The position numbers and the translations under genes were made by a program. A DNA stretch of 64,000 nt from Candidatus Enterococcus wittei (GTDB taxonomy: Bacteria > Bacillota > Bacilli > Lactobacillales > Enterococcaceae), in NCBI RefSeq assembly GCF_002140175.1, contig NZ_NGMO01000002.1:566972-630971 (forward strand), read 5' to 3'. Below are positions 44,583 through 55,228 of the stretch, one piece after another; the first letter of the stretch is position 1, and each line of letters begins with the position of its first letter. The notes under the pieces were generated by a model. It ran no database searches. It was not told where the DNA came from and worked only from the letters and a program-made list of their open reading frames with translations.

Positions 44583-46706
44583 TTAGCGCTTATTTAGATA
44601 TTGATCCAACCAGAAGACACGATCGATCGTTAACGTACTGACTAGTGGCTGATTCGTTGGTTTTACAGTTACCGAGAGCGTCTGTGGAATTTCTCCGGCA
44701 GAAAAATAGGTCCATAAATCCCAAATAGAAGCGAATTTTAATTCTGAGATATAAAACGATGTGGAGTTGCTTTTCGTTAAACTTGAAAAATCAAAACGGT
44801 TGAAAGAAACATCATTCTTTTTCCAGTTTACCGGAACTTTAAACGACAGTGATTGTTTTGTCATTTTTGTCTGCAATTTCTTTTCTTTCCTTGGTTCATC
44901 GTATTGTGTCAGATCATAAGCTTCGATGATGGCATTTAATTTTTTAGAATATTGTCGATCTGTCGCATACCGACCTTCTAGATATTTGGTTGCCTCTTTG
45001 TAGTTCTTCGTTTCAGACTTCCAAGTTGGTTTGTAAAAATCTTTATTATAGGCTAACCCTTTTTTGATCAATTCAGCATAGTCTTCCAAACTTTCTTTAT
45101 AGGATGGATATTTACGGAAAGCGGCACGTATCTGGTAGCTTTGTCCACTTAATGTTTGTTCCAAAGTATTGAAAGAGATACTTCTCCCTGTATAAGTACC
45201 TTTGATTCCAAAAAGATTGTAGTTTGGTTCTCTAGAAAGCAAGCTGTTTCCTGAGCCACTTTCTAAAATAGCTTGTGCCATCATGACAGAAGCATAAATA
45301 CCTTCTTTTTGACCGATCTTTTGCGCATCATCAGCGACTTTCTTTAAAAATTGATCGGTTGTCTGATTCTGCGAAAAATGGAATGAATCGTTTAGGTTAT
45401 CTAAAATAGATGAATTCTTCAATGAATCAGTTGCAATAGGTAAACCATCGAGATCTACCCGAACTGCAAAATCCGGCTGATAGTTGGTAAGAGAAGTGAT
45501 ACGAACATGATCTCCAGGTTGAGGAGCATGGATAAACTTTCCATTCCCAATATAAATCCCCACGTGGTGAGTGACACCAGAAGCTGGTCCCCAGAAAAGA
45601 AGATCTCCAGGTTGTGCTTGACTCACAGGGATTTGTGTACCTGCATATTGTTGTTCGCCAGTCCAACCACCGATATAATGTCCTGCTGCTTTCATATAGA
45701 CATAATAAGATAATCCAGAACAATCAAAGGTAGAAGGTCCTTTTGCACCCCAAACGTAGGGACGGCCAAGGTATTTATAGGCTTCTTTGACAAGCGCACG
45801 TTGCATACTTGTAGTATTGACTGGCAAATCTGCTTCAATTGGTGTTTTTACGACAAACTTAGAAGAATCTGCCCTTGGATTTTCAATCTTGTTTGAATGG
45901 TTGTTTGTTGAATTTGGTCGATTTGTATTGTTTGCTTTATTTGGTGTTGAATGTTGATTATTTGAACTTGATGAAGATCCTTGAGAGTTATTATTTGGAT
46001 TACTGCTACCAGTCGAACCTGGCGGTTTTGATTGGTTGGAAGAATTACCTGACTCATTCGTTCCAGGGCTTCCACTATTTCCGGTATCCGGCTTTGTTGG
46101 TTTTTCTGTGTCTGGTGTTGAAGGCTCAGAAGAATCTGATGTTTCTTCTTCAGGTTCAGACGGTACAGAAGGTTTTGTCATAGGTTCAAAGACGGCTGTC
46201 ATGGATAAATCAGCAACCCCAACAGTGAATGTTTGCTTGGGATAATCTACCTCTTGAGCGCCATTGATCTCAACAGAAATCAATTTCTCATTGGCTGAAG
46301 GTGTGATGGTATAAGCTATCTTGGTTCCTTCCTTGAGCTCTTCTACTTTTCCGTCTTTTGAAATTTTTAATGGTTCTTTTTCTAAAAATTCTTTTGTCTG
46401 AAGATGGATGGTTTCATCCACAATGTGTAACTGGATCTTGCCACGTAGTGCTGGATGAATGGTGAGCGTCCGTGTCGTCGTATCTTCATTTGATTCCTCT
46501 GTTGGAGCAGAAGAGCCCGAAGTGGATGAATCGGATGACGAAGTAGGCTCACTTGAACTCGTTGTTGATGAAGGGGTTTCAGAAACAATTGAACTTTCAG
46601 ATGTCTGAGTTGCTTTTGTTGTAGCAAAAACAGACTGTGTTGATAAAATTGTGGGTGCAATCAACCAGGATGCTGCGAATAAGCGGATTGCTTTTGCTTT
46701 TTTCAT
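44583..46706 (-). CDS. Bifunctional peptidoglycan hydrolase: NlpC/P60 endopeptidase plus GH73 glucosaminidase
   Basis: 707 residues. Signal peptide (about 1-30), Ser/Thr-rich region (30-80), a small beta domain (about 80-185), a Pro/Ser/Asn/Gly-rich linker (185-280), NlpC/P60 (about 300-420) with catalytic C329 in STFDCSGLSYYV and His in GVTHHVGIYIG, GH73 (about 460-620) with the likely general acid E482 in AQAILESGSGN, and a beta C-terminus of about 80 residues. It cuts both stem peptides and glycan chains outside the cell, for daughter-cell separation or remodelling. ATG 46706 follows AAGGAG at 9 bases. Single gene; no LysM or SH3 wall-binding repeat is obvious. Confidence 0.88.
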   Translation of the reverse strand: MKKAKAIRLFAASWLIAPTILSTQSVFATTKATQTSESSIVSETPSSTTSSSEPTSSSDSSTSGSSAPTEESNEDTTTRTLTIHPALRGKIQLHIVDETIHLQTKEFLEKEPLKISKDGKVEELKEGTKIAYTITPSANEKLISVEINGAQEVDYPKQTFTVGVADLSMTAVFEPMTKPSVPSEPEEETSDSSEPSTPDTEKPTKPDTGNSGSPGTNESGNSSNQSKPPGSTGSSNPNNNSQGSSSSSNNQHSTPNKANNTNRPNSTNNHSNKIENPRADSSKFVVKTPIEADLPVNTTSMQRALVKEAYKYLGRPYVWGAKGPSTFDCSGLSYYVYMKAAGHYIGGWTGEQQYAGTQIPVSQAQPGDLLFWGPASGVTHHVGIYIGNGKFIHAPQPGDHVRITSLTNYQPDFAVRVDLDGLPIATDSLKNSSILDNLNDSFHFSQNQTTDQFLKKVADDAQKIGQKEGIYASVMMAQAILESGSGNSLLSREPNYNLFGIKGTYTGRSISFNTLEQTLSGQSYQIRAAFRKYPSYKESLEDYAELIKKGLAYNKDFYKPTWKSETKNYKEATKYLEGRYATDRQYSKKLNAIIEAYDLTQYDEPRKEKKLQTKMTKQSLSFKVPVNWKKNDVSFNRFDFSSLTKSNSTSFYISELKFASIWDLWTYFSAGEIPQTLSVTVKPTNQPLVSTLTIDRVFWLDQYLNKR

Positions 46707-47095
46707 AATGAAATACTCCTTTTTTCTTTTTCCACTTAGCAACTATAAAAGCTACTAGGTCATGTCAGCGAAGCTATGCTTACAAATAAAAATGGATCGG
46801 ATTTATTTGACCATGAACAATCAATAAGACATTTGGACAAAAGCATTGAGCAATCATTTAGCATTACATTCATTATTAATAACGTATGATGTTTCATTTT
46901 TGGGGGGTGAAAATTGTTGAAATATGCATACTAATTTTAGTTTAACAAAGTTCAACAAAATCTTCAAAAGTTTTATTAAATAACGTGTGTAAAAAATCTA
47001 ACAATATATTTTTTATGGTAACTGAGCAACTGGTTCAAAAGGCTACAAGCAAATTTTAACGTATAAATAATATGAAGAGGTTGTCTGAAACATTA

Positions 47096-48109
47096 TCAAC
47101 GTAGAGGCATAGTTGAAGCGCGCTCTGTTAATTTCACTGGTAGAAGTTGTTCTTCCCATTGTTTATCTGGTGTCTTGATGCGTTGTAATAATAATTTTGC
47201 ACAAGCCTGACCAAGTTCAAAGATTGGTTGAGCAATCGTAGTTAACTTAGGTTTCATATATTCGCACATATCGATATTGTCATAACCGATGATACTATAG
47301 TCTTGAGGAATCAGTTTCCCGTTTTCTTCTAATCCTCGATAGACACCAAATGCTAATTCGTCATTTAAAGCAAAGACAGCAGTTGATTTTGATTCAAGTA
47401 ATGCAGGAACGATCATGTATCCTCCTTGTTTTGAAAAATGAGTTGGAAAGAAATGAATGTGATCATGAGAGATCTGTTGAGTATCTAAAGCTGCTTTAAA
47501 ACCGTCCATTCGTGTCTGAACATTTTGCGGAGGATTTTCTGGATAGATCAGTGCAATTTCTTTATGACCTAAATTCAGCAAATGACTTCCTGCTAAATAA
47601 CCCCCATGATAATCATCTGTCAAGACGGCATCACTATATCCACTGGCTTTTTTTTGGTCTAGGACGATAAAAGGTTTTCCTTGTTTTTTCAAATTTTCAT
47701 GAATAGTTTTAGTCGAGACAGCAGAAGTCGCAATAATAAATCCATCCACTCCTCGATGGGCTAGCTCAGACAAATAGTCGATTTCTTTTTGGTGATTGAA
47801 ATTCGCATTGCATAAAATAGTAACGAATTGTTGTTGGTATAAACAGTCCTCAATTCCACGCATCAATGTATTAAAAAAAGGATTAGTGATGTCCGGTACA
47901 AGAACGCCAATCGTTTTTGTTTTCTTTGTGACCATCTGGCGTGCAAAGTAATCAGGTTGATACCCAAGTTCTTCTTTAGCCGCCAGTACTTTTTGAACAG
48001 TTGATGGATTGAATTTCTCCTCATTACCATTCAAAATGAGTGAGACGGTTGCAATCGAAACGCCTGAATGTTTTGCAACGTCTTTAATCGTGATTTTTTT
48101 CTTTCCCAT
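47096..48109 (-). CDS. LacI-family transcriptional regulator (RbsR-like)
   Basis: 337 residues: N-terminal helix-turn-helix (KKITIKDVAKHSGVSIATVSLILNG), hinge, then the sugar-binding core (IGVLVPDITNPFFNTLMRGIE... DGFIIATSAV... VFALNDELAFGVYRGLEE). Its closest pattern is ribose/pentose repressors, but no sugar operon is adjacent on either side, so it is an orphan here and the effector is unknown. The 46707-47095 interval downstream is AT-rich and shows no gene. Confidence 0.85.
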   Translation of the reverse strand: MGKKKITIKDVAKHSGVSIATVSLILNGNEEKFNPSTVQKVLAAKEELGYQPDYFARQMVTKKTKTIGVLVPDITNPFFNTLMRGIEDCLYQQQFVTILCNANFNHQKEIDYLSELAHRGVDGFIIATSAVSTKTIHENLKKQGKPFIVLDQKKASGYSDAVLTDDYHGGYLAGSHLLNLGHKEIALIYPENPPQNVQTRMDGFKAALDTQQISHDHIHFFPTHFSKQGGYMIVPALLESKSTAVFALNDELAFGVYRGLEENGKLIPQDYSIIGYDNIDMCEYMKPKLTTIAQPIFELGQACAKLLLQRIKTPDKQWEEQLLPVKLTERASTMPLR

Positions 48110-48384
48110 AGATATACTCCTATTTCATTCTTGCCTTTATTTTCCCATGAAAACCCAAGGAAGTAAATTGATTGACGCTCTTTTATAGACAATGTCTACT
48201 AATATTTATGTCTGGAATTATCCTTTATTGGTTCATATTTCTGCTTGTATAAAATGAATATTTCGTGGACTCGTCATTGTATAGCACTGGATCACAAGCG
48301 CTTTAGTCTAAAACGATTCAATGGTAAAATAGAACTTATGAATCATACAGATCAAACTAAGAAATATCGTAAGGTGGGAAATAG

Positions 48385-49086
48385 ATGAGCTATGTAGAAG
48401 TAAAAAACGAATACAAACGTTATCAAATGGGCGAAACGACAATTACAGCGAATGACGATATTTCTTTTACAATCGAAAAAGGGGAATTAGTAATTATTCT
48501 TGGACCAAGTGGTGCAGGAAAATCTACAGTCCTTAATATCTTAGGTGGAATGGATACGCCAGATGAAGGGCAGATTATTATTGATCAAACAGATATTGCC
48601 ACATTTAACGATAAACAATTAACTGCCTATCGACGAACGGATGTCGGCTTTGTCTTTCAGTTTTATAATTTAGTTCCTAATCTGACTGCGAAAGAAAATG
48701 TCGAATTAGCCACTGAAGTTTCGCCAGATGCTTTAGATCCAGTGGAAGTGTTGACTCAAGTTGGCTTAGCACACCGTTTGAATAATTTCCCTTCACAGTT
48801 GTCTGGTGGGGAACAACAAAGAGTATCTATTGCAAGAGCGCTTGCTAAAAATCCTAAGTTGTTATTATGTGATGAACCAACAGGAGCATTAGATTTTGAA
48901 ACAGGGAAACAAGTATTGAAATTATTGCAAAATGCGAGTCGTGTACATGGCAATACCGTATTGATCATTACACATAATTCAGCATTGGCGCCTATTGCAG
49001 ATCGTGTCATCCATATCAACGATGCTAAAGTCCGATCGGTTGAATTGAATGAGCATCCTTCATCCATCGATGAACTTGTATGGTAG
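48385..49086 (+). CDS. ABC transporter ATP-binding protein (MacB/LolD type)
   Basis: 233 residues: Walker A GPSGAGKST (about 40-48), Q loop FVFQFYNLVPN, signature LSGGEQQRVSIARAL, Walker B KLLLCDEPTGALDF, and the switch His in IITHNS. Pairs with the 903-residue permease that starts 9 bp after its stop. Promoter region 48110-48384 has no other gene. Confidence 0.92.
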   Translation: MSYVEVKNEYKRYQMGETTITANDDISFTIEKGELVIILGPSGAGKSTVLNILGGMDTPDEGQIIIDQTDIATFNDKQLTAYRRTDVGFVFQFYNLVPNLTAKENVELATEVSPDALDPVEVLTQVGLAHRLNNFPSQLSGGEQQRVSIARALAKNPKLLLCDEPTGALDFETGKQVLKLLQNASRVHGNTVLIITHNSALAPIADRVIHINDAKVRSVELNEHPSSIDELVW

Positions 49087-49095
49087 GAGGTAGCA

Positions 49096-51807
49096 ATGAA
49101 AAATAAAACATACTTAAAGGCAGGCTTTCGTGAGATTCGTCAATCCAAAGGCCGCTTCATTGCGATCATATTAATCATCTTATTAGGGACCTTATTATAT
49201 GTTGGCGTAAAAACAGCTGGTCCAGTCATGCAAGAGACAATGGATCAATATGTCACCAAGGGCCATCTTTCAGATTTACAAGTGGTTTCAACTGGCGGAC
49301 TGACAACAGAAGATGTGGATATTGCGCAAAAAATACCACATGCTAAGGTTGAGACAGGCAAACAACTCTATTATTCAAATGCAGATAAAAATGAGGTCAT
49401 ACAAGTTTTTTCATATGATCCAGTTGCGCGTCAAAATCAACTAACTGTGGTTGAAGGAGTATTGCCAAAATCTGAAAGTGACATCGTATTAGATGAAAAA
49501 GCGAAAAATGAAGGTTATCGAATCGGTGATACTTATACGATCAATTCAGATGAGCTAAAAGAAACTCATTACAAGATTACCGGCTTTGTTCGTTCCCCGC
49601 TATTTATCAATAATTTGGAGCGTGGTTATGCAAACATTGGCAATGGTAGTATTGACTATTTTGTTTATTTACCAGAGGAAAATTTTAAATCCGATCTTCA
49701 AACAGTCTTGTATCTGGATTTTTCTAATGTAGATGGAATGAACACTTACCATTCCGACTATCAAGAACAGATGGAGGAAAATAGAGCGACTGTTGAGAAA
49801 GATTTTAAAGATCGTCCGCAACAGCGACTCGATCAACTACAAGAAGAAGGTCAAGAAGCATTAAAACCAGCAAAACAGGAAATCATCGAGGGAAAAGCAC
49901 AATTAACATCAGCCAAAAGTCGTTTAGAAGAAGCAAGGACACAAATTGACCAACAAAAAACAGCTCTTTTACAATTACCTGAAGCCCAACGAATAGCAGC
50001 GATGTCTGCTCTTACAGCACAAGAAACCCAACTAACGGAACAAGAAAATCAGTTAACAGAACAAGAACAAGCGCTAGTTGAGGCGGAAAATAAAATTTCC
50101 AAGAGCGAAAAACAACTTCAAAGCTTAGAAAAACCGACCTATCTTTTCCAAGAACGATCAGAAAATGTTGGCTTTCAAGAATTTGGAGATCTAGCGGAAC
50201 GAATAGCTGCTATCGCCAATGTATTTCCAGTCTTCTTTTTCTTTATTGCTGCATTGATTACTTTTACGACAATGACTCGCATGGTAGAAGAAAATCGTAG
50301 AGAAATTGGGACACTCAAAGCGCTAGGGTATGGGAAATTAGAAATCGCTAAAAAATATGCGATTTATGCCTCGCTTGCTTCTGGTATTGGTATTGTTTTA
50401 GGTACAATATTAGGAACAAATTTACTGCCAAGGATCATTTATGAACTATCCAATGAACGTTACGATATTGGGGATGCAGTGATTTTTTATGATTGGTCAC
50501 CGATCATTCAAGCAGCAGGTGCTTTTTTCATTGCAGCATTTGGTGCAGCCATGTTAGTCTTATTCAATGATTTACGAGAACGTCCAGCAGCATTATTACA
50601 GCCAAAGGCACCAAAGCCTGGTAAAAGAATCCTGCTAGAATATATCACACCCCTTTGGTCTCGCTTGAGTTTTAATCAAAAAATCAGTTACCGCAACTTG
50701 TTCCGTTATAAATCACGGATGTTTATGGCGATTATCGGGATTGCTGGGTGCGCTGGTTTGATGGTCGCTGGGGTAGGACTAAAAGATTCGCTTAGTTCAG
50801 TTTCAAAAAAACAATTTGGACCAATCATTGACTACCAAGCGATTGTATCCCTTAACCAAGGAGATCAAACAACAAAGGATAAAATAGAAAAAGTTTTGGC
50901 AAATCAGTCTAAAATAACCGATTACTTACCAGTGGAGACTCAAACAGTAGAACTCCGCAAAAAAGGGCAGGCTTCTCAAAGTCTGACTATGATGATCCCA
51001 GAAAAACCGCAAGAATTAGGACAGTTCATTCACTTTACTTCAATAGAAGGGCAATCCTTGGAACTACCTGATTCTGGGATAGCAATCACTCAGAAAGCCG
51101 CTGAATTGTTTGATTTAACAGTAGGCGATAAGATTTTATTATACGACGACGATCAACAACAATTAACTGGGGAAGTTGAAACTATTTTGCAAAACTATTT
51201 AGGTAATTTTGTTTATATTAGTCCAACTTATTACCAAAAAATTGCGGAGCAGAAAATTAGCGTAAATGCATATTTAGTAAAAACTAAGTATATGACAAAA
51301 GAAGAAGAGTCAACACTTTCGGAGGAGCTATTGAAAACTGGTTCGGTAACAAATACTTCTTTCATCTCTACACAGATTTCTAATCAAGAAGAATCTATTT
51401 CAAATTTAGATGCTGTAGTCCTTATCTTTGTTGTGTTATCGGGATTACTGGCATTTATCGTCTTGTATAATTTGACGAATATCAATATTTCAGAACGTGT
51501 CCGAGAATTATCGACGATTAAAGTATTGGGCTTTTTTGATAAAGAGGTCACTATGTATATCGTCCGAGAAAATATCATTTTCACATTATTAGGGATTTTA
51601 GGAGGATTTGGAATCGGTTATGTGCTAACAGATTTTATCTTGCAGCAAGCATCTATGGAGACGGTTATTTTCCCATTAGTTATCACTTGGAAGGCTTACG
51701 CTTTATCGGCTATTCTCACGATCTTATTCACGGTGATCGTGATGATCGTCACTCATTTCAAGTTGAAGCATATCAACATGATCGATGCGTTGAAATCGAA
51801 TGAGTAA
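49096..51807 (+). CDS. Large FtsX-type ABC permease with periplasmic-side coiled coil
   Basis: 903 residues. N-terminal helix (about 18-38), a long extracytoplasmic region with a coiled-coil hairpin (about 235-345, Gln/Glu/Ala-rich with repeats of LTEQE), the first FtsX domain (about 370-490), a further helix near 540, a second extracytoplasmic domain (about 560-760), and a last FtsX domain (about 770-895). The coiled coil resembles those of mechanotransmission-type (type VII) ABC systems. The substrate is unknown; export or envelope work such as hydrolase activation is likely. Confidence 0.87.
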   Translation: MKNKTYLKAGFREIRQSKGRFIAIILIILLGTLLYVGVKTAGPVMQETMDQYVTKGHLSDLQVVSTGGLTTEDVDIAQKIPHAKVETGKQLYYSNADKNEVIQVFSYDPVARQNQLTVVEGVLPKSESDIVLDEKAKNEGYRIGDTYTINSDELKETHYKITGFVRSPLFINNLERGYANIGNGSIDYFVYLPEENFKSDLQTVLYLDFSNVDGMNTYHSDYQEQMEENRATVEKDFKDRPQQRLDQLQEEGQEALKPAKQEIIEGKAQLTSAKSRLEEARTQIDQQKTALLQLPEAQRIAAMSALTAQETQLTEQENQLTEQEQALVEAENKISKSEKQLQSLEKPTYLFQERSENVGFQEFGDLAERIAAIANVFPVFFFFIAALITFTTMTRMVEENRREIGTLKALGYGKLEIAKKYAIYASLASGIGIVLGTILGTNLLPRIIYELSNERYDIGDAVIFYDWSPIIQAAGAFFIAAFGAAMLVLFNDLRERPAALLQPKAPKPGKRILLEYITPLWSRLSFNQKISYRNLFRYKSRMFMAIIGIAGCAGLMVAGVGLKDSLSSVSKKQFGPIIDYQAIVSLNQGDQTTKDKIEKVLANQSKITDYLPVETQTVELRKKGQASQSLTMMIPEKPQELGQFIHFTSIEGQSLELPDSGIAITQKAAELFDLTVGDKILLYDDDQQQLTGEVETILQNYLGNFVYISPTYYQKIAEQKISVNAYLVKTKYMTKEEESTLSEELLKTGSVTNTSFISTQISNQEESISNLDAVVLIFVVLSGLLAFIVLYNLTNINISERVRELSTIKVLGFFDKEVTMYIVRENIIFTLLGILGGFGIGYVLTDFILQQASMETVIFPLVITWKAYALSAILTILFTVIVMIVTHFKLKHINMIDALKSNE

Positions 51808-51898
51808 ATGGTAATGAAAATTAGTCACTAAAGGTACTCAAACATCTTTAGAGACATTTAGTTATCTGAAATTGAGCCAATGGATTCAATTTTAAGAA

Positions 51899-51957
51899 AA
51901 AAGTCAGAAGGTCTTAAAAATAGGGAAACCTATTTTCTAGATCCTCTGACTTTTTTT
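51899..51957 (+). terminator. Terminator after the large permease gene
   Basis: AAAAGTCAGAAG pairs with CTCTGACTTTT around an inner AAAATAGG/CCTATTTT helix, with a T run. It also lies upstream of a convergent gene and is nearly symmetric. Confidence 0.88.
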
Positions 51958-52027
51958 GAAACACTCTTCTGGAATATGCTTGATTCAAGGTTAAGAGTTG
52001 ATCCATTAGTTTTTTCTAACTATCCTA

Positions 52028-53107
52028 CTATAATGCCGCTTTACTTTCTGATTGTTTGAAACGGATAAAGCTTCGAATCATTTCGCGGATGATCGTATAG
52101 GTAGGTAACACAAGAATCATACCTAAAAGTCCAAACAGGTTGCCTGCGATAAGTAAAAGAAAGACAGTGACAATGGGGTGAATGTGAATCATTTTATTCA
52201 TAACTAATGGAGAAACTAAATAGGATTCACCAAATTGAATGACTGTGATAAAGATTATCAATAGCAAAGCTGTTTTGATATCTTGACTAATGGCATATAG
52301 CAAAGCAGGTGTCACACCAATAAATGGACCAAAGTAAGGAATGATATCCATTAATCCACAAATCAAAGCTAACAATAAAGCGTTCGGAAGACCGAGTATT
52401 TTAAATGACAAGTAGCTACCAATCCCGACATATAGACAAACCAGTAATTTTCCGCTGATGTAAGTAGAAGCAGCTAAATGAAAGTCGTGGCACCAGTCAT
52501 TGACGAGTTGGTTATATTTTTTGGGAACGATTTTGTTTAAGCTATCAGGAATTTTTTCTCCATCTTTAAACATGTAAACAAGTAATAATGGGATAGTAAA
52601 TAAGATGATCGCTGAACGTGAAACGACTTCAAAGACATTCACTAGACTGGAAGTCGCTCCTGAGACGAGTTGTAAAATAAGACGAGTCAGTTGATTCAAC
52701 TCTAAGGTATCAATGAAAGGTAATAATTTTTCTTCAATCAAGGTGCCATCCATATTTTCTGCAAGTATATAAACAAGTTGTGGAATCTGACCAACAAATT
52801 TGCTTACTTCTAAAATGATGATTGGCAGAATGAACTGAATAACTAGATAAACCGATAGAAAGATCAGTAACATCATGAGCGTAACAGCAAGTGTTCTTGT
52901 TTGAACCCATTTAATCAGTTGTTTGTAGATGGGTAAAAAGATATAAAAGATAAAAACAGAAATTAAAATAGGTAAAAAAATACTCGATATGATTGCCTCT
53001 AAAGGCTTAAAAATAAAGGTGATGTTTGAAAAAATAAAAATAGTGATTCCGATCAAACTTAGTATAACGAGTGAAGCAAACAACTTGGAACGTTTTAAAA
53101 AAGTCAT
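52028..53107 (-). CDS. AI-2E family transporter (PerM/YdiK type), A
   Basis: 359 residues with about seven to eight membrane helices and the family core GLMDIIPYFGPFIGVTPALLYA (about 265-285) and LVSPLVMNKMIHIHPIVTVFLLL (near 305-330). Family members export small molecules or couple ions; AI-2 export is established for only a few. A second, distinct member lies at 55425-56615, so the two flank treC facing the same way. Both are monocistronic. Confidence 0.85.
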   Translation of the reverse strand: MTFLKRSKLFASLVILSLIGITIFIFSNITFIFKPLEAIISSIFLPILISVFIFYIFLPIYKQLIKWVQTRTLAVTLMMLLIFLSVYLVIQFILPIIILEVSKFVGQIPQLVYILAENMDGTLIEEKLLPFIDTLELNQLTRLILQLVSGATSSLVNVFEVVSRSAIILFTIPLLLVYMFKDGEKIPDSLNKIVPKKYNQLVNDWCHDFHLAASTYISGKLLVCLYVGIGSYLSFKILGLPNALLLALICGLMDIIPYFGPFIGVTPALLYAISQDIKTALLLIIFITVIQFGESYLVSPLVMNKMIHIHPIVTVFLLLIAGNLFGLLGMILVLPTYTIIREMIRSFIRFKQSESKAAL

Positions 53108-53224
53108 AAAATGGCCTCCGATTTTGCGTTTTACTTACCTTGATAAAAAGTAGGTTCCTTTAAATATAACATAATTAAATAAGACATGTTTTGGCAGATC
53201 TAACCTAAATGACTACCTCCTCGA

Positions 53225-53253
53225 TTTACAAACGCTTACCTTTTCGATATAAT
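53225..53253 (+). promoter_or_regulatory. Promoter of treC
   Basis: TTTACA (53225-53230), 17-bp spacer, TATAAT (53248-53253). AAACGCTTACC in the spacer resembles half of a cre site. Confidence 0.7.
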
Positions 53254-53316
53254 GGGATTTGTAACTTGTATATATAAGTTGAACCAGAAAACAAAATTAG
53301 CTGGAGGCATAAACTT

Positions 53317-54945
53317 ATGGCATTTAAGGAAAAAGTCATTTATCAAATTTATCCAAAATCTTTTCGTGACAGTAATGGAGATGGAGTTGGCGATTTACCA
53401 GGAATTAAAGAGAAACTACCTTATTTACATGATCTAGGGGTAGACATGATTTGGTTAAATCCCTTTTACCCAAGTCCACAAAAAGATAATGGATACGATA
53501 TTTCCGACTACATAGCGATCGATCCAAGATTCGGTACTATGAAGGATTTTGAGGAACTAGTAGCAGAGGCACAAAAATATAACATTGAACTCATGTTGGA
53601 TATGGTTTTGAATCATGTATCTATTGAGCATGAATGGTTTCAAAAAGCGTTAGCAGGAGATAAATATTATCAAGACTTCTTTATTTTAAGAGATGAACCA
53701 ACCGATTGGGTATCCAAATTTGGTGGAAATGCTTGGGCGCCTTTTGGTGATACAGGTAAATATTATCTTCATTTGTATGATAAAACGCAAGCAGACTTGA
53801 ACTGGCGTAATGAAGCAGTTCAACAAGAGCTGTTTAAAGTCGTACGTTTCTGGATGGACAAAGGGGTCAAAGGGTTCCGATTCGATGTCATCAATGTAAT
53901 TGGCAAAGACGAAGAGCTTAAAAATAATGCAATAAATGAAGGAAAAGCTGAATATACGGATAAACCAATTACACATACGTATTTACAGCGGCTAAACAAA
54001 GAAACATTCGGACAAGATCCCGAAATTATTACAGTCGGAGAAATGAGTTCAACAACAATTGAAAATTGTATTTTGTATACCGCACCTGAACGTCATGAAT
54101 TGTCTATGGTATTTAATTTCCATCATTTGAAAGTTGACTATGAAAATGGTTATAAGTGGACGACACCAGCCTTTGATTTTGAAGAATTAAAACGCCTGTT
54201 CCATACATGGGGGGAAGAAATGAGTGTCGGCAATGGTTGGAATGCACTATTTTTAAACAATCATGATCAACCACGTGCATTGAATCGGTTTGTTGAAATT
54301 GGATCTTATCGGAAACAAGGAGCGATGATGCTTGCGACGATGATCCATTTAAATCGAGGAACACCATATATTTATATGGGAGAAGAAATCGGGATGATCG
54401 ACCCAGATTTCACTTCGATTTCAGAGTACAAAGATGTTGAAAGTTTAAATGCTTATCAATTACTGCAAGAACAAGGTCTATCTCCTGAAGAAGCATTTCG
54501 TCGGATCAAAGCCAAATCAAGAGATAACTCTCGCACACCAATGCAGTGGACGAAAGAAGCACAATCAGGTTTTACTTCTGGAAAACCTTGGTTGACACTT
54601 GCAGCAAATCATGAAGAAATCAATGTCGAAAATGAATTGATGCAAGAAGACTCGATTCTAGCTTATTATAAAAAACTGATCCAACTACGTAAAAATTATC
54701 CAATCGTAGCCTTGGGAGATTATCACGCCTATCAACCTGAACATCCGCAAGTTTATGCGTACATGAGACAGTTGGATAAACAAAAGTTACTCGTATTCAC
54801 TAATTTCTATGCTTCAGAAACAACGATCGATTTGCCAGAAGAATTTTTAGAAGCAGAAGTATTAATCGATAATTATTCATCTACAAACATACAAAAAACG
54901 TTGAAATTACAACCCTATCAGTCGCTTGGACTGTTGCTAAACTAA
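53317..54945 (+). CDS. treC: Trehalose-6-phosphate hydrolase (GH13)
   Basis: 542 residues, alpha-amylase-type barrel. Catalytic nucleophile D190 (GFRFDVINVI), general acid E242 (TVGEMSST) and the transition-state Asp in LNNHDQPRALNR. The blocks VIYQIYPKSF, NPFYPSPQKDNGYDI, FNFHHLKVDYENG and KDVESLNAY are those of phosphotrehalases such as Bacillus TreA. It would split trehalose-6-phosphate into glucose and glucose-6-phosphate. No treB permease or treR regulator is adjacent, so oligo-1,6-glucosidase remains a minor alternative. Ribosome site CTGGAGG before ATG 53317. Confidence 0.85.
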   Translation: MAFKEKVIYQIYPKSFRDSNGDGVGDLPGIKEKLPYLHDLGVDMIWLNPFYPSPQKDNGYDISDYIAIDPRFGTMKDFEELVAEAQKYNIELMLDMVLNHVSIEHEWFQKALAGDKYYQDFFILRDEPTDWVSKFGGNAWAPFGDTGKYYLHLYDKTQADLNWRNEAVQQELFKVVRFWMDKGVKGFRFDVINVIGKDEELKNNAINEGKAEYTDKPITHTYLQRLNKETFGQDPEIITVGEMSSTTIENCILYTAPERHELSMVFNFHHLKVDYENGYKWTTPAFDFEELKRLFHTWGEEMSVGNGWNALFLNNHDQPRALNRFVEIGSYRKQGAMMLATMIHLNRGTPYIYMGEEIGMIDPDFTSISEYKDVESLNAYQLLQEQGLSPEEAFRRIKAKSRDNSRTPMQWTKEAQSGFTSGKPWLTLAANHEEINVENELMQEDSILAYYKKLIQLRKNYPIVALGDYHAYQPEHPQVYAYMRQLDKQKLLVFTNFYASETTIDLPEEFLEAEVLIDNYSSTNIQKTLKLQPYQSLGLLLN

Positions 54946-55228
54946 AGTTATGTAAAGCAGTATTTTTACAGGGAGTCATAAGTTAGTCAATCGGAAAATA
55001 GCTTTCCATGTTTTACGATTAACTTAGTGCCGAAGATTAGCTAAGGGAATACCGTTTGTCAGAAATTATGAAAAAGTTAATCAGTTTCGAATATAAAGGT
55101 ATGAAAAACGTTCAGTTGAGCTTATCCGGAAGTTAAAGAGAGGCCTCTTCACTTCTTGATTTATTAGGAGTGGTAACTCTTAAAAATCTTACGAATGGTA
55201 TAAGAAAAATGTTAAACTATAAAAAAGC

